Shown one piece after another: positions 35,901-43,176 of a DNA stretch of 64,000 bases. The position numbers were made by a program, and so were the translations under genes. Every line of letters begins with the position of its first letter. Within the stretch, counting starts at the first letter, position 1. The stretch is from Luteimonas aestuarii (GTDB lineage: Bacteria; Pseudomonadota; Gammaproteobacteria; Xanthomonadales; Xanthomonadaceae): positions 124,001 through 188,000 of the forward strand of contig NZ_SMTF01000002.1 of assembly GCF_004357985.1 (NCBI RefSeq), in the 5' to 3' direction. The notes below the pieces were generated by a model. That model searched no databases and was not told the origin of the DNA. It saw only the letters and a list, made by a program, of their open reading frames with translations.

Positions 35901-38561
35901 ACGTTCGGATGCGCCGACGGCTTCAACGCCGCGGTGCTCGCACGCAAGGTGTCACGCACTTACGATGCCCGCAACCGCGTGGCGTCGCTGACGTTTCCCG
36001 ATGGATTGGGCAATACTGCTTACACCTATACCAAGGATGGCAAGCAAGCCACGCTGGTGACGGCAAACGGGAGTGGTATCGACGTCACCACCACCTACGG
36101 TTACAAGCGACGTGGGCAACTTGCCAGTGAGCGGCAACAGTGGGGCAGTGTCGATCTGACGGTGGGCTATACCTATGACGGCAACGGCGCGTTGTCCGCG
36201 ATGGCCACGCCGGGCCTGATCGTGGGCTACTCGCCCAACGCGCTGGGTCAGGCAACCCAGGCCGGTTCCTACGCCACCGGCGTGCAGTACTACCCCAATG
36301 GCGCCATCAAGCAGTTCACCTACGGCAACGGGATCGTGCACTCGATGGCGCAGAATGCGCGTCAGCTGCCCAGCCGGGTCATCGACAGTGCCGGTGTGCT
36401 CGACAACGAGTATGCCTATGATGCCAACGGCAACGTGCAGTCGATTCTGGATGGGTGGGACGGCAACCAGAATCGCACCATGACCTATGACGGACTGGAC
36501 CGCCTGCTGATGGCCAGCTCGCCCGCCTTCGCCGCCAGCGGCGGCGGACAGGTGCACCAATTCACCTACGACGTGCTGGACAACCTGACGTCCTGGACCC
36601 GTGCGGGGGCCAAGGACTATGCACAGTACCTCTATACGAACAACCGCCTGACCAATATCAGGAACTCAGGTGGCGCCACCATTGTCGGCCTGGGCTACGA
36701 CGCGCAGGGCAACCTGGCCAACAAGAACGGCCAGACCTACAGCTTCGATTTCGGCAACCGGCTTCGCAGCGCTACCGGCAAGGGCACCTACGCCTACGAT
36801 GGCCTAGGCCGACGTGTACTGGACCGGACGACCGCGGACAAGCACAGTCTGTACAGCCAAGCGGGCCAGTTGCTTTACGAGAACGACCTGCGCAGCGCGA
36901 AGATCACCAATTACGTGTATCTGGGCGGAAGCTTGGTGGCGCGTGTCGTGAATTCCACAGCACCAGCCACGCCCTCCTTGAGCGCACCCTCCTTCAATGC
37001 GACTGGCAGCTATACCGTCAGCTGGACGGCGTCCTCCGGGGCCACGGGGTATCAGTTGGAGGAAGCGGTGTCGGGCGGCGCCTGGGCGCCTGCCTACAGC
37101 GGCGCAGCCTTGAGCCTGGCCGTGACTGGCAAGCCGGCCGGCAACCACGGCTACCGCGTGCGGGCATGCCTCAATGCTGGCTGCAGTGCGTGGAGCACGA
37201 CTGCGTCGGTGTCCGTGCAGTACCCGCCAGGAATCGCGCCGGTGCTGAGTGCACCAGGGACGGCGGCCGGCGGCAACTACACCGTGACGTGGACCAGCAT
37301 CGGGGGCGCGACTGAGTACAGGCTGCAGGTCGCAGTCAATGGCGGCGCTTGGGGCGCAGCGTATACAGGCAGTGCGTTGAGCCAGTCCTACAGTGGCCAG
37401 ACGACGGGCGCCTATGGTTATCGCGTGCAGGCCTGCAACCCGGCCGGCTGCGGTCCCTACTCGGCCACGGTTCCCGTGCAGTCGGTGCATGCGCCATCTA
37501 CTGCGCCTGCGCTGAGCGTTTCCCCCGTGGGCGCGCAGGGCAACTTCACCATCGGCTGGACGGGCGTCAGCGGCGCCACGAACTACAGCGTGGATCGAAG
37601 CGTGAACGGGAGCTCATGGGCCAACGTCTACAACGGTCCAGGCACAACGCTGAGTTACACCTCACAGCCGGCAGGCAGCTATGCGTTTCGGGTGACGGCC
37701 TGCAATGCCGACGGCTGTGGTCCGGACTCGGCCGTGGGTACGGTGCAGGCAATCTATGCGCCGATGGGAACGCCAAGCATCAGTGTGCCGGCCGTGGGTG
37801 CCAATGGATCTTATGCGGTCAGTTGGTCCTCGGTGGGCGGCGCGGACAGCTACATCCTGGAACGCAATTTCAACGGCGGGGCGTGGTCCGCCGTGTATAG
37901 CGGTGCGGGCACGGGCCAGAGCTACAGCGGCCAGGCCGGCGGCAGTTATTCGCTCCAGGTCAAGGGCTGCAATGCGGCCGGCTGCGGGCCGAACTCGGCG
38001 ACGGGCACGGTGCAGGTAGTGTATGCGCCCACCAGCGCACCTGTCGTGTCTACGCCGTCCGGCAACGGTACGGGCAGCTACACCATTAGCTGGAGCAGCG
38101 TCAGCGGGGCAGCCAGCTACCAGTTGCAGGAGCAGGTGAGCGGGGGCGGCTGGAGTACGATCCACAACGGTGCAGCGACGTCCATTGGGGTGACGGGGCG
38201 CGTGCCCACCACGTATGGCTATCGCGCAGTTGCATGCAACGTTGCCGGCTGCGGGCCGTACTCGGTTACGGCGACCACCGTGGTGTCCTACGTCCCGGCG
38301 GTGCCTACCGGACTGACGGGATGGAAGGAGCGGGATGAGCAGTCCCAGCCTGCGGTGACCTACTGGCGCGTGGACTGGAATGCGTCGGCGGGCGCGAGCT
38401 ACTACGACGTCGAGATGAAGGTGGGGACAGGCGCAAGGTCTCCGTTGTCCTCCGGCCCCAACACCTTCGTCACCGGGACAGGCATCGGTACTCGGCAGTA
38501 CTGGGTGCGCGCCTGCAACTCGTCCGGCTGCTCGGCCTGGTCCAACCCGTACACGCTCTAG
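32937..38561 (+). CDS. Secreted Rhs/YD-repeat protein with C-terminal fibronectin-like repeats
   Basis: 1874 residues with an N-terminal signal peptide (WSYAASVCVAIALSIPVG). Residues about 30-1340 are the Rhs barrel with many YD repeats (TYTKDGKQATLV, YTYDGNGALSAM, YAYDANGNVQSI, YAYDGLGRRVLD) ending at NYVYLGGSLVARV. From about 1342 to the end there are six repeats of about 88 residues of fibronectin type III type, each closing on a motif like RVQACNPAGCGPYSA. The normal Rhs continuation (core domain and toxin tip) is absent and lies in the next ORF, 12 bp on. Codon use at the 5' end is more AT-rich than in the core genes, which suggests transfer. Likely forms a shell for a toxin; delivery route unknown. 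Confidence 0.85.
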   Translation: MGKWSYAASVCVAIALSIPVGTAEATEPISYGEQVIGPQKHAVNIKALGPDLFGEEISSYTGGISFSQTDLSLPGNSSLPVSVMRRLVVDGNKSPSTNTDLSIWRGYAFGEWELDLPYLTGTYSEVDGWVVNTSNPNARCSSPTTYNQYRPNSITIGIVHFNNYSFWNGLQLNTPGGGEEQLLFRSSSGPLPMPSAGAWTALTTKSQWHFGCLPNLQSGQAGEGFLALAPDGTRYWLDWMVTYEDRPLRGSGHVPDCCGALPHRQDAELSRSVYRLYPTRVEDRFGNFVTYTWSGNSVTSITASDGRTISLTYSDGKIASATAGSRTVHYGYTDGLLTSVMLPDGSSWNFSTGAVVGLRRFVALTTDPFDYPMECQLMRSLAGTEAELTMTHPSGAHGVYRLGYNRLHRSNLNGSTGFCGAVNAPDGLPIRWLERQPLVPTRYDVLAVRRKTLSGPGLPANQSWQFQHQDTFQTKVPEGYPINGTRTVTTTRPDGSTVVEVFGTDALANEGQLLSREVREGSSVLTRQENTYVQTSQMGTMPFPDWMGEPLAYEYIRGRGDYNRPLISSQVQQQGASFFNTVTAFDVLARTTQTTERSELITPGVTSYSRTISTTYDDNLSAWVLGQVKQHSVNGVVAEAATYSPTSALPLTKSSFGKLQQTFTYNADGTLATVKDGNDNVIAVSDWFRGIPRMIQYPATPEAPGGSSQSATVDNNGWITSVTSETGNTTCYGYDAMGRLNRLAHPSETTFGACDDPLTELIVTWNPTTLLFDKAASAEYGVPAGHWRQTISTGNARKISYYDALWQPLLVREYDTANVAGTQRFTRFSYDHDGRTTFASYPGQSDALTSGTWTEYDALGRITSVSQDSELGVLTTLMAYESQFRTTTTNPRTASTTTRFKAYGQPSTDWPSQIVHPEGAITDIVRDDFGKPLSLTRRNNSGSLLVTRAYDYDNHHQLCRSLEPEIGATLMGYDGAGNLAWSAAGLSSTFGCADGFNAAVLARKVSRTYDARNRVASLTFPDGLGNTAYTYTKDGKQATLVTANGSGIDVTTTYGYKRRGQLASERQQWGSVDLTVGYTYDGNGALSAMATPGLIVGYSPNALGQATQAGSYATGVQYYPNGAIKQFTYGNGIVHSMAQNARQLPSRVIDSAGVLDNEYAYDANGNVQSILDGWDGNQNRTMTYDGLDRLLMASSPAFAASGGGQVHQFTYDVLDNLTSWTRAGAKDYAQYLYTNNRLTNIRNSGGATIVGLGYDAQGNLANKNGQTYSFDFGNRLRSATGKGTYAYDGLGRRVLDRTTADKHSLYSQAGQLLYENDLRSAKITNYVYLGGSLVARVVNSTAPATPSLSAPSFNATGSYTVSWTASSGATGYQLEEAVSGGAWAPAYSGAALSLAVTGKPAGNHGYRVRACLNAGCSAWSTTASVSVQYPPGIAPVLSAPGTAAGGNYTVTWTSIGGATEYRLQVAVNGGAWGAAYTGSALSQSYSGQTTGAYGYRVQACNPAGCGPYSATVPVQSVHAPSTAPALSVSPVGAQGNFTIGWTGVSGATNYSVDRSVNGSSWANVYNGPGTTLSYTSQPAGSYAFRVTACNADGCGPDSAVGTVQAIYAPMGTPSISVPAVGANGSYAVSWSSVGGADSYILERNFNGGAWSAVYSGAGTGQSYSGQAGGSYSLQVKGCNAAGCGPNSATGTVQVVYAPTSAPVVSTPSGNGTGSYTISWSSVSGAASYQLQEQVSGGGWSTIHNGAATSIGVTGRVPTTYGYRAVACNVAGCGPYSVTATTVVSYVPAVPTGLTGWKERDEQSQPAVTYWRVDWNASAGASYYDVEMKVGTGARSPLSSGPNTFVTGTGIGTRQYWVRACNSSGCSAWSNPYTL
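36960..38558 (+). repeat. Six tandem fibronectin-like repeats inside the Rhs gene
   Basis: About 264-bp units encode modules with the pattern SYTVSW...GATGYQLEE...GYRVRACN.AGCS.WS. Units 1-5 are close relatives; the sixth is more diverged (WRVDWNASAGASYYDVEMKV). Such arrays grow and shrink by recombination. Confidence 0.8.
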
Positions 38562-38573
38562 GGGAGAGAGGCC

Positions 38574-39554
38574 ATGGAATCCGGAATTGCAAAATGGATT
38601 GGGATGACCATGCTGTGGCTTGGCGCTGCGTTCGGGCTACATGCACAAACGGTGGTGGAATACATCCACACCGATCTGCTGGGGACGCCGGTCGCGGTAA
38701 CCAACAGTGCAGGCACCGTCATCGAGCGCAGCGTTTACGAGCCGTATGGGCAATTGATCAACCGGCCGCTGACGGATGGGCCGGGATTTACGGGGCACGT
38801 GCAGGATGCTGCTTCTGGGCTCACGTATATGCAGCAACGCTATTACGATCCGATGCTTGGGGTGTTCCTATCCGTTGATCCGGTGACGGCATACAGCAGT
38901 CCCATTGCACAGTTCCATCGATACAGGTACGCCAACAACAACCCGTATCGGTTTACGGATCCGGATGGACGCCAAAGCGTTGGCGAAATGATCGATTCCG
39001 GCGCTGAGGGTTGTGGTCCATACAGTTGTGCAGGGTGGGCAGCGCTAAACGCAACATGGCAGGTCTTCGGTGCTGAAGGCATCAGCCAGATTGCCGACAA
39101 GGGTTGGTCGAATGCGGGTGCGGGAAGCAGGTTTGGTGCTGGTTGGGAAGCAGCAGCCGTAATTCCTTTCGCCAAGGTTGCGCGCACGGGTACTGTTCTT
39201 ATCGGCAGCGCACAAAGGACTACACGTGCGGGAATGGCTAGCGGGCATGCATTTAGGCAGTTGCGAGAAGCGGCTGCAATGCTCAGAACAGGCGGATACG
39301 AGAAGATCTCTCTGCATAGATCGCTCAGAACTCTTACTGATGGCGCAGTTAATAGCCGTCTTAAGCCGGATGTGGCAGGTCTCAGGCCGGACGGAAAAAT
39401 CGATATCACTGAGGTCCTTTCCCCAGGACAGAAGGCTGCAGATTTGCAGGCGAAGTACGCAGGCGCACTAGGAGACCGAATGGGCGATTTCAAAGCGGTT
39501 GAGGCGACAAAAGTGATGTGCACGGGCAGCCGAATTGCGCGAACCTCATGCTAG
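38574..39554 (+). CDS. Rhs core domain plus nuclease-like toxin tip
   Basis: 326 residues. The N-terminus is a signal-like hydrophobic stretch (WIGMTMLWLGAAFGLHAQ). Residues about 28-135 are the Rhs-associated core: YIHTDLLGTPVAVTNSAG, VYEPYGQLI, YMQQRYYDPMLGVFLSVDP and RYANNNPYRFTDPDGR. The variable tip (about 140-326) ends with a segment like a restriction-endonuclease fold: KPDVAGLRPDGKIDITEVLS with D266 and E280 as candidate metal ligands. The core is the part that should follow VYLGGSLVARV of the preceding ORF, so the two ORFs together equal one Rhs protein split at the fibronectin insert. Nuclease activity is an inference from motif spacing. Confidence 0.78.
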   Translation: MESGIAKWIGMTMLWLGAAFGLHAQTVVEYIHTDLLGTPVAVTNSAGTVIERSVYEPYGQLINRPLTDGPGFTGHVQDAASGLTYMQQRYYDPMLGVFLSVDPVTAYSSPIAQFHRYRYANNNPYRFTDPDGRQSVGEMIDSGAEGCGPYSCAGWAALNATWQVFGAEGISQIADKGWSNAGAGSRFGAGWEAAAVIPFAKVARTGTVLIGSAQRTTRAGMASGHAFRQLREAAAMLRTGGYEKISLHRSLRTLTDGAVNSRLKPDVAGLRPDGKIDITEVLSPGQKAADLQAKYAGALGDRMGDFKAVEATKVMCTGSRIARTSC

Positions 39555-40450
39555 TACCTCCGCCTCTTAGCACTGATCTTTCGGCGCTCTCAATTGCTGA
39601 GCCATGGGCGCCGTATTCCTATCTTCTAGGCGGTGCGAACCCGCAGCTTAGCTCCGCTACTTGCCTCTACTTCGACGGTATTGCATCGGAATGCTCTCTG
39701 GCGCAAACGCTTGACTTGGTAGAGAACTTGTTTGGTAGGTTCGACTCGAAGTCCAAAGTGCTGCTGGTGGGAGGAGACAAGCAGATCCTGTCGGCGCGCT
39801 ACTCGATGAGAACCCTGCGAGAGTCCGTTTCAGACCACAATGTTCATCGAGCAATCGAGACTGTCGAATTCTTTCCTAAAGGTCGCACCACCATTGATGA
39901 TACGTGGCGTCCTTCCATCTACTTCGCACGTTCGCTTCGCACCCCCACATCCGCATTCTTCTCCATCAATGCGACGTTAAACGAGCAAGCCGCACTGAAT
40001 TTGCTACTCGAGGGGGATCGATTGTTCCGCAGTTGTGCAGCCTATGGGTTCCTGTTTCCCGCATGGTTCTCTCCGCTCGGTTACTACTGGGGAATATCCG
40101 TGGAGCCCTCCTACCGTGCCTTGGGTGCATGGGGGAGCCGAGAGTCTGGACGGCTTTCACATTGGCGAGATAACGCCCAGATAGGCATCCAGCAAGGTGG
40201 TGAGAGACACTTCTATCGAGCTTGTGATGGCTACTTGAGGGATGTTTATCCTCTGATGTTGCTTGGCGAACGTCATTTGGCACGGCGTGTGGGTGACGGC
40301 ACGCTGGCCGATGCGCTCCCTTCAGTGGGTCATGTGTCTGCCGAGAGCGGAAAGTTCCTATGTCGCATACGCAACGACAACCTCGTTCGTGCACAGCAGC
40401 TCTTGGATGCCAACGACATCACGTTGTCTGGCCGAAGGTTAGAGATGTAG
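39548..40450 (+). CDS. Candidate immunity protein of the Rhs toxin
   Basis: 300 residues from the ATG at 39548, which overlaps the toxin stop by 7 bp (ATGCTAG). No signal peptide, no recognised domain. The overlap with the toxin ORF, the same strand and the lower-GC composition are the normal marks of an Rhs immunity gene. Possible membrane segments are absent, so it should be cytosolic, which fits a nuclease target. Homology was not recognised; the role is inferred from position only. Confidence 0.6.
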   Translation: MLVPPPLSTDLSALSIAEPWAPYSYLLGGANPQLSSATCLYFDGIASECSLAQTLDLVENLFGRFDSKSKVLLVGGDKQILSARYSMRTLRESVSDHNVHRAIETVEFFPKGRTTIDDTWRPSIYFARSLRTPTSAFFSINATLNEQAALNLLLEGDRLFRSCAAYGFLFPAWFSPLGYYWGISVEPSYRALGAWGSRESGRLSHWRDNAQIGIQQGGERHFYRACDGYLRDVYPLMLLGERHLARRVGDGTLADALPSVGHVSAESGKFLCRIRNDNLVRAQQLLDANDITLSGRRLEM

Positions 40451-40601
40451 CCAGCGTAGCGGGTAAGCGAAGCGAACAACGGTGTCAGAGACACTTACGA
40501 CAAGGCCGCTGAGAGAAGGTGTCAGGGACAATTAACCTGCGCCCATGAAGCACAAGGCCCGCACTGCGGGCCTTGTCGTTGTTGGGTTGTGATGCTGTCG
40601 C
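40451..40601. other. Intergenic with repeated GTGTCAG motifs and a hairpin
   Basis: Two copies of GGTGTCAG(A/G)GACA occur near 40480 and 40519. A perfect 11-bp stem, ACAAGGCCCGC/GCGGGCCTTGT (40552-40576), looks like the terminator of the leftward regulator remnant. No gene. Confidence 0.6.
40552..40576 (-). terminator. Terminator hairpin of regulator remnant 1
   Basis: 11-bp perfect stem with a 3-base loop. A near-identical hairpin occurs at 40902-40930 behind the second regulator remnant. Confidence 0.7.
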
Positions 40602-40829
40602 TCAGCGATCTGGGCTGCGCTCGAACCTTCGCGCATCGTGCTTGAGGATCATGCCTTCGAGCAGCGAGCGCACGACCTGCTGGTCTTCGGGCGACATGCG
40701 TGAGACGGCCTCGAAGTGCAGGCGCAGATCGTCGCCGGGGCCGCGTTCGTTGTGATCGAACAGCAGCGCATCGCCGCTGACGCCAAGCGCGATGGCGAGC
40801 CGGCGCAGCACCGGCAGCGTGGGCTGGGA
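40602..40829 (-). pseudogene. XRE-family regulator, 3' fragment (remnant 1)
   Basis: About 75 codons remain. The reading QPTLPVLRRLAIALGVSGDA is the end of an XRE helix-turn-helix domain, and LRLHFEAVSRMSPEDQQVVR with SLLEGMILKHDARRF is the C-terminal helix typical of this Xanthomonadaceae regulator family. The first part of the DNA-binding domain is missing: the frame ends at a GGGGTCAGAGTCATTGATC junction. Not expected to function. Confidence 0.75.
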
Positions 40830-40846
40830 TCGATGGGGTCAGAGTC

Positions 40847-40870
40847 ATTGATCGTCTGACGCCGATCAAT
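40847..40870. repeat. Inverted repeat at the remnant junction
   Basis: ATTGATCG (40847-40854) pairs with CGATCAAT (40863-40870), flanked by GGGGTCAGAGTC and GGGGTCAGGGTC direct repeats. It marks the break point where the regulator gene was cut. Confidence 0.6.
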
Positions 40871-40901
40871 GGGGTCAGGGTCGCCACCAGCAAAGCAACA
40901 C

Positions 40902-40930
40902 GCACAAGGCCCGCATCGCGGGCCTTGTGC
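40902..40930 (-). terminator. Terminator hairpin of regulator remnant 2
   Basis: 13-bp perfect stem GCACAAGGCCCGC/GCGGGCCTTGTGC with loop ATC. Same design as 40552-40576, so the two regulator modules are duplicates. Confidence 0.7.
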
Positions 40931-40994
40931 GTTGTTGGGGTTGTGATCGCGTCGCTCAGCCTTCGGCTGTCTTCTTCTCGTTGGCGCGAGCCGG

Positions 40995-41050
40995 CTAAAT
41001 GCGCAACTGCGACTGCTTGGCCTGGTGCTTGAGGATGAGTCCCTCTGGCC
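40995..41050 (-). pseudogene. XRE-family regulator, 3' end only (remnant 2)
   Basis: Only the last codons (reading about EGLILKHQAKQSQLRI then stop) are left. The rest was removed at the edge of the IS element starting at 41051. It parallels EGMILKHDARRF in remnant 1. Confidence 0.65.
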
Positions 41051-41074
41051 TGCCCCCACCGGCCGTACCAATGA

Positions 41075-41935
41075 TTACTGATAAAGCCCGGGGTTGAAGA
41101 TTACTGTGCCGTTGGCTTGTTGTGCTCGGTGGTTGGCAGCGAACTGGGCAGGCGGGATCCGGCCGCAGCTGCTGTGTGGGCGGACCTGGTTGTAATCGCG
41201 ACGCCAGTCGGCGATGACCTGGCGGGCCTGGACCAGCGAGGTGAACCAGTGCTCGTTGAGGCACTCGTCGCGGAACTTGCCGTTGAAGCTCTCGATGTAG
41301 CCGTTCTGCATGGGCTTGCCCGGCTCGATCAACAGGTGCTCGATGCCATGTCGTTGCGTCCAAGCGATGAAGGCCCTGCTGGTGAACTCGGGGCCGTTGT
41401 CGGTGCGCACGGCCCGTGGGTAACCGCGGAAGCAGGCGGCCTGGTCCAGCACGCGGACCACGTAGGCGCCGCCAATGCCGTGGTCGACCGTGATGTCGAC
41501 GCACTCGGTGGGTGAAGTCGTCGGCCACGGTCAGGCACTTGAGGCGCCGGGCGTTGGCCAGGGCATCGCTGACGAAGTCAATGCTCCAGACCCCGTTGGG
41601 GCCGTGGCGATCGCCAGCGGTTGCCGCTCAAGCGGCGGCCGCTTGGTCTTCCTGCGTCGGCGCACGGCGAGGCTGGCCTCGCTGTAGAGCCGGTAGACCT
41701 TCTTGTGGTTCACGTCGGGGAACTCCGGGCGCAGCAGGCCGTGCAGGCGGCGATAGCCGAACCTGCGCCGAATCTGCGCCAGTTCCATGATCCGCGCCGA
41801 CAGCGCCTGCATGGCAGGCGTTGGCTCGGGCGGGTGGCGGAAGGCATCGCGGGATAGCCCCGCAAGGCGGCAGGCCCGGCGCTCGCTCAACACGGTCTGG
41901 TCGAGCATGCGGCGGACTGCCTCGCGCTTGCGTTG
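41075..41935 (-). pseudogene. IS407-type OrfB transposase, two frameshifts
   Basis: Three frame segments rebuild the protein: AVRRMLDQTVLSERRACRLA to PLERQPLAIA (to about 41610), then GPNGVWSIDFVSDALA to VADDFTH (to about 41515), then [19 protein letters not shown] to VIFNPGLYQ (ending 41075). The DDE residues fall in [16 protein letters not shown] and [14 protein letters not shown]. Two frameshifts make it inactive. Confidence 0.88.
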
Positions 41936-41940
41936 CGGGG

Positions 41941-42207
41941 CTAGCGTTTTACCCCGAAGCCGATCTTCAGCGCCTCGATGTCCAGGTGCGCGTCGGCCAG
42001 CAACCGCTTGAGCCGGTTGTTCTCGGCTTCCAGCTCCTTCAGGCGCTTGGCGTCCTCGGCCTCCATCCCGCCGTACTTGGCCCGCCAGGCGTAGAAGCTG
42101 GCGGGACTGAAACCGTGCTGGCGCCCCAGTTCGGAGACCGCCATGCCGGCCTCGGCCTGCTTGATGAATCCGATGATCTGTTCGGTGGTGAAGCGACTCT
42201 TGCGCAT
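41941..42207 (-). CDS. IS407-type OrfA, intact
   Basis: 88 residues, full length. The helix-turn-helix (TTEQIIGFIKQAEAGMAVSE and HGFSPASFYAWRAKYGG) is followed by a leucine-zipper helix (LKELEAENNRLKRLLADAHL). It ends EALKIGFGVKR as usual for this group. Normally OrfA and OrfB fuse by a -1 frameshift; with OrfB broken this product has no transposase partner from the same copy. Confidence 0.88.
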   Translation of the reverse strand: MRKSRFTTEQIIGFIKQAEAGMAVSELGRQHGFSPASFYAWRAKYGGMEAEDAKRLKELEAENNRLKRLLADAHLDIEALKIGFGVKR

Positions 42208-42280
42208 GTCCGTCCTCTCGGGTTGACGGACTTTACAGCTTCACGTGGTACGGCTCAGTGGGGGCAGGTCAAATTGACCC

Positions 42281-42433
42281 TCAGATCCAATCATTTCGTG
42301 AAGATTTGACAGGAACAGTCTCGTCAAGTTCGAAAGGTAGGGGATATGGCTCTATCTGATTCATCTCTTCATAAACCATGATCGCGAGAAAAGCTGACGA
42401 ATCAGGCGTTAGAGCCACCGCGTCATAAGTGAG
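42281..42433 (-). pseudogene. Possible 3' fragment of a lost gene
   Basis: A short open frame of about 50 codons reads YDAVALTPDSSAFLAIMVYE and then EMNQIEPYPLPFELDE before a stop at 42281-42283. The composition is protein-like, but it has no proper start and is blocked upstream by a stop. It could be the end of a gene cut by island rearrangement. I do not recognise the family. Confidence 0.35.
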
Positions 42434-42511
42434 TCAACCTATGAGTCACTGGTCTTGCGGTACCACAATAAAGGTAATAGAATCAATTGCTTATGGTGTT
42501 GTTGCTGCTGA

Positions 42512-42525
42512 TGGTGGGCCCACCA
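42512..42525. repeat. Putative att site, right copy
   Basis: TGGTGGGCCCACCA, identical to the tRNA 3' end at 31268-31281. It is 12 bp from the pdeM stop, exactly where the AT-richer island sequence gives way to core GC-rich sequence. Confidence 0.55.
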
Positions 42526-42537
42526 CTTCCGCCCGTG

Positions 42538-43176
42538 CTAGGGCAGTCGCAGCAGCAGCGATCCGTTGCAGGCGACGAGGCCGGTGCCCGGTGCGCGCCG
42601 CACCGCATGGCCGCCGGTGAAGGCGGAGAACGCGGGCAGCACGGTCATGCGGGGTTGCAGCCAGAACACCGGATGCCGGCCGGCACCCGGCAGGCGCAGC
42701 ACCGGATGCACGTGGCCGCAGATGACATGCGCGTTCGCGTCCGCGGCGTCGGGTGGCGCGTGGCGGAACACGAACGGTGGTTCGAGGGTGTCTTCGGCGA
42801 TGACGTCCACGCCGGCGATGCCGGCATCGAGTGCGCGGTCGTGGTTGCCGGGGACGACGCCGAACGCGACCTTGCCGTGCGCGTCGCGCAGCGCGCGCCA
42901 GGCTGCGTCCACCGCGGCGTGGCGCCGTGCGTGCAGGAAATCGCCGAGGATCCACAGCGCGTGCGCGCCGGTCGCGCGCAGCAGCGCATCGATCCGGCGC
43001 AGGTCATGCGTGGTGCCGCCGGTGGGCACCGGGATGCCGGCCGCGCGGAAGGTGTCGCCCTTGCCCAGGTGCAGGTCGGCGATCAGCAGGCGCTGCTCGC
43101 GCGGCCAGTACAGCGCGCGGTCGGCCAGCAGTTCCATCGGCTCGCCGGCGATGTCGATGCGCAGCGACTCAACCAT
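42538..43176 (-). CDS. pdeM: Ligase-associated DNA damage response endonuclease PdeM
   Basis: 212 residues from the ATG at 43176, which overlaps the helicase stop by 8 bp. It is a calcineurin-like metallophosphoesterase with all motifs: LLIADLHLGKGDTFRAAG, ILGDFLHAR, VVPGNHDRALD and VICGHVHPVL. Last gene of the four-gene ligase-associated repair cluster. Acts on DNA ends or strands together with the helicase, ligase and exonuclease; details of substrate are not settled for the family. Confidence 0.93.
   Translation of the reverse strand: MVESLRIDIAGEPMELLADRALYWPREQRLLIADLHLGKGDTFRAAGIPVPTGGTTHDLRRIDALLRATGAHALWILGDFLHARRHAAVDAAWRALRDAHGKVAFGVVPGNHDRALDAGIAGVDVIAEDTLEPPFVFRHAPPDAADANAHVICGHVHPVLRLPGAGRHPVFWLQPRMTVLPAFSAFTGGHAVRRAPGTGLVACNGSLLLRLP

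Larger units (their letters stand above)
41051..42266 (-). mobile_element. Decayed IS3-family element, IS407-like group (copy 2)
   Basis: 1216 bp between inverted repeats TGCCCCCACCGGCCGTACCA (41051-41070) and TGCCCCCACTGAGCCGTACC (complement of the end at 42266). Length and gene layout fit the IS407 group. Flanking tetranucleotides are GGCC and GGTC, so a perfect 4-bp target duplication is not seen. OrfA is intact; OrfB has two frameshifts. Confidence 0.88.

Noticed and set aside
31282..42511. Integrase or recombinase gene for the island
   Set aside because: All frames were read; only the two IS3-type transposases are found.
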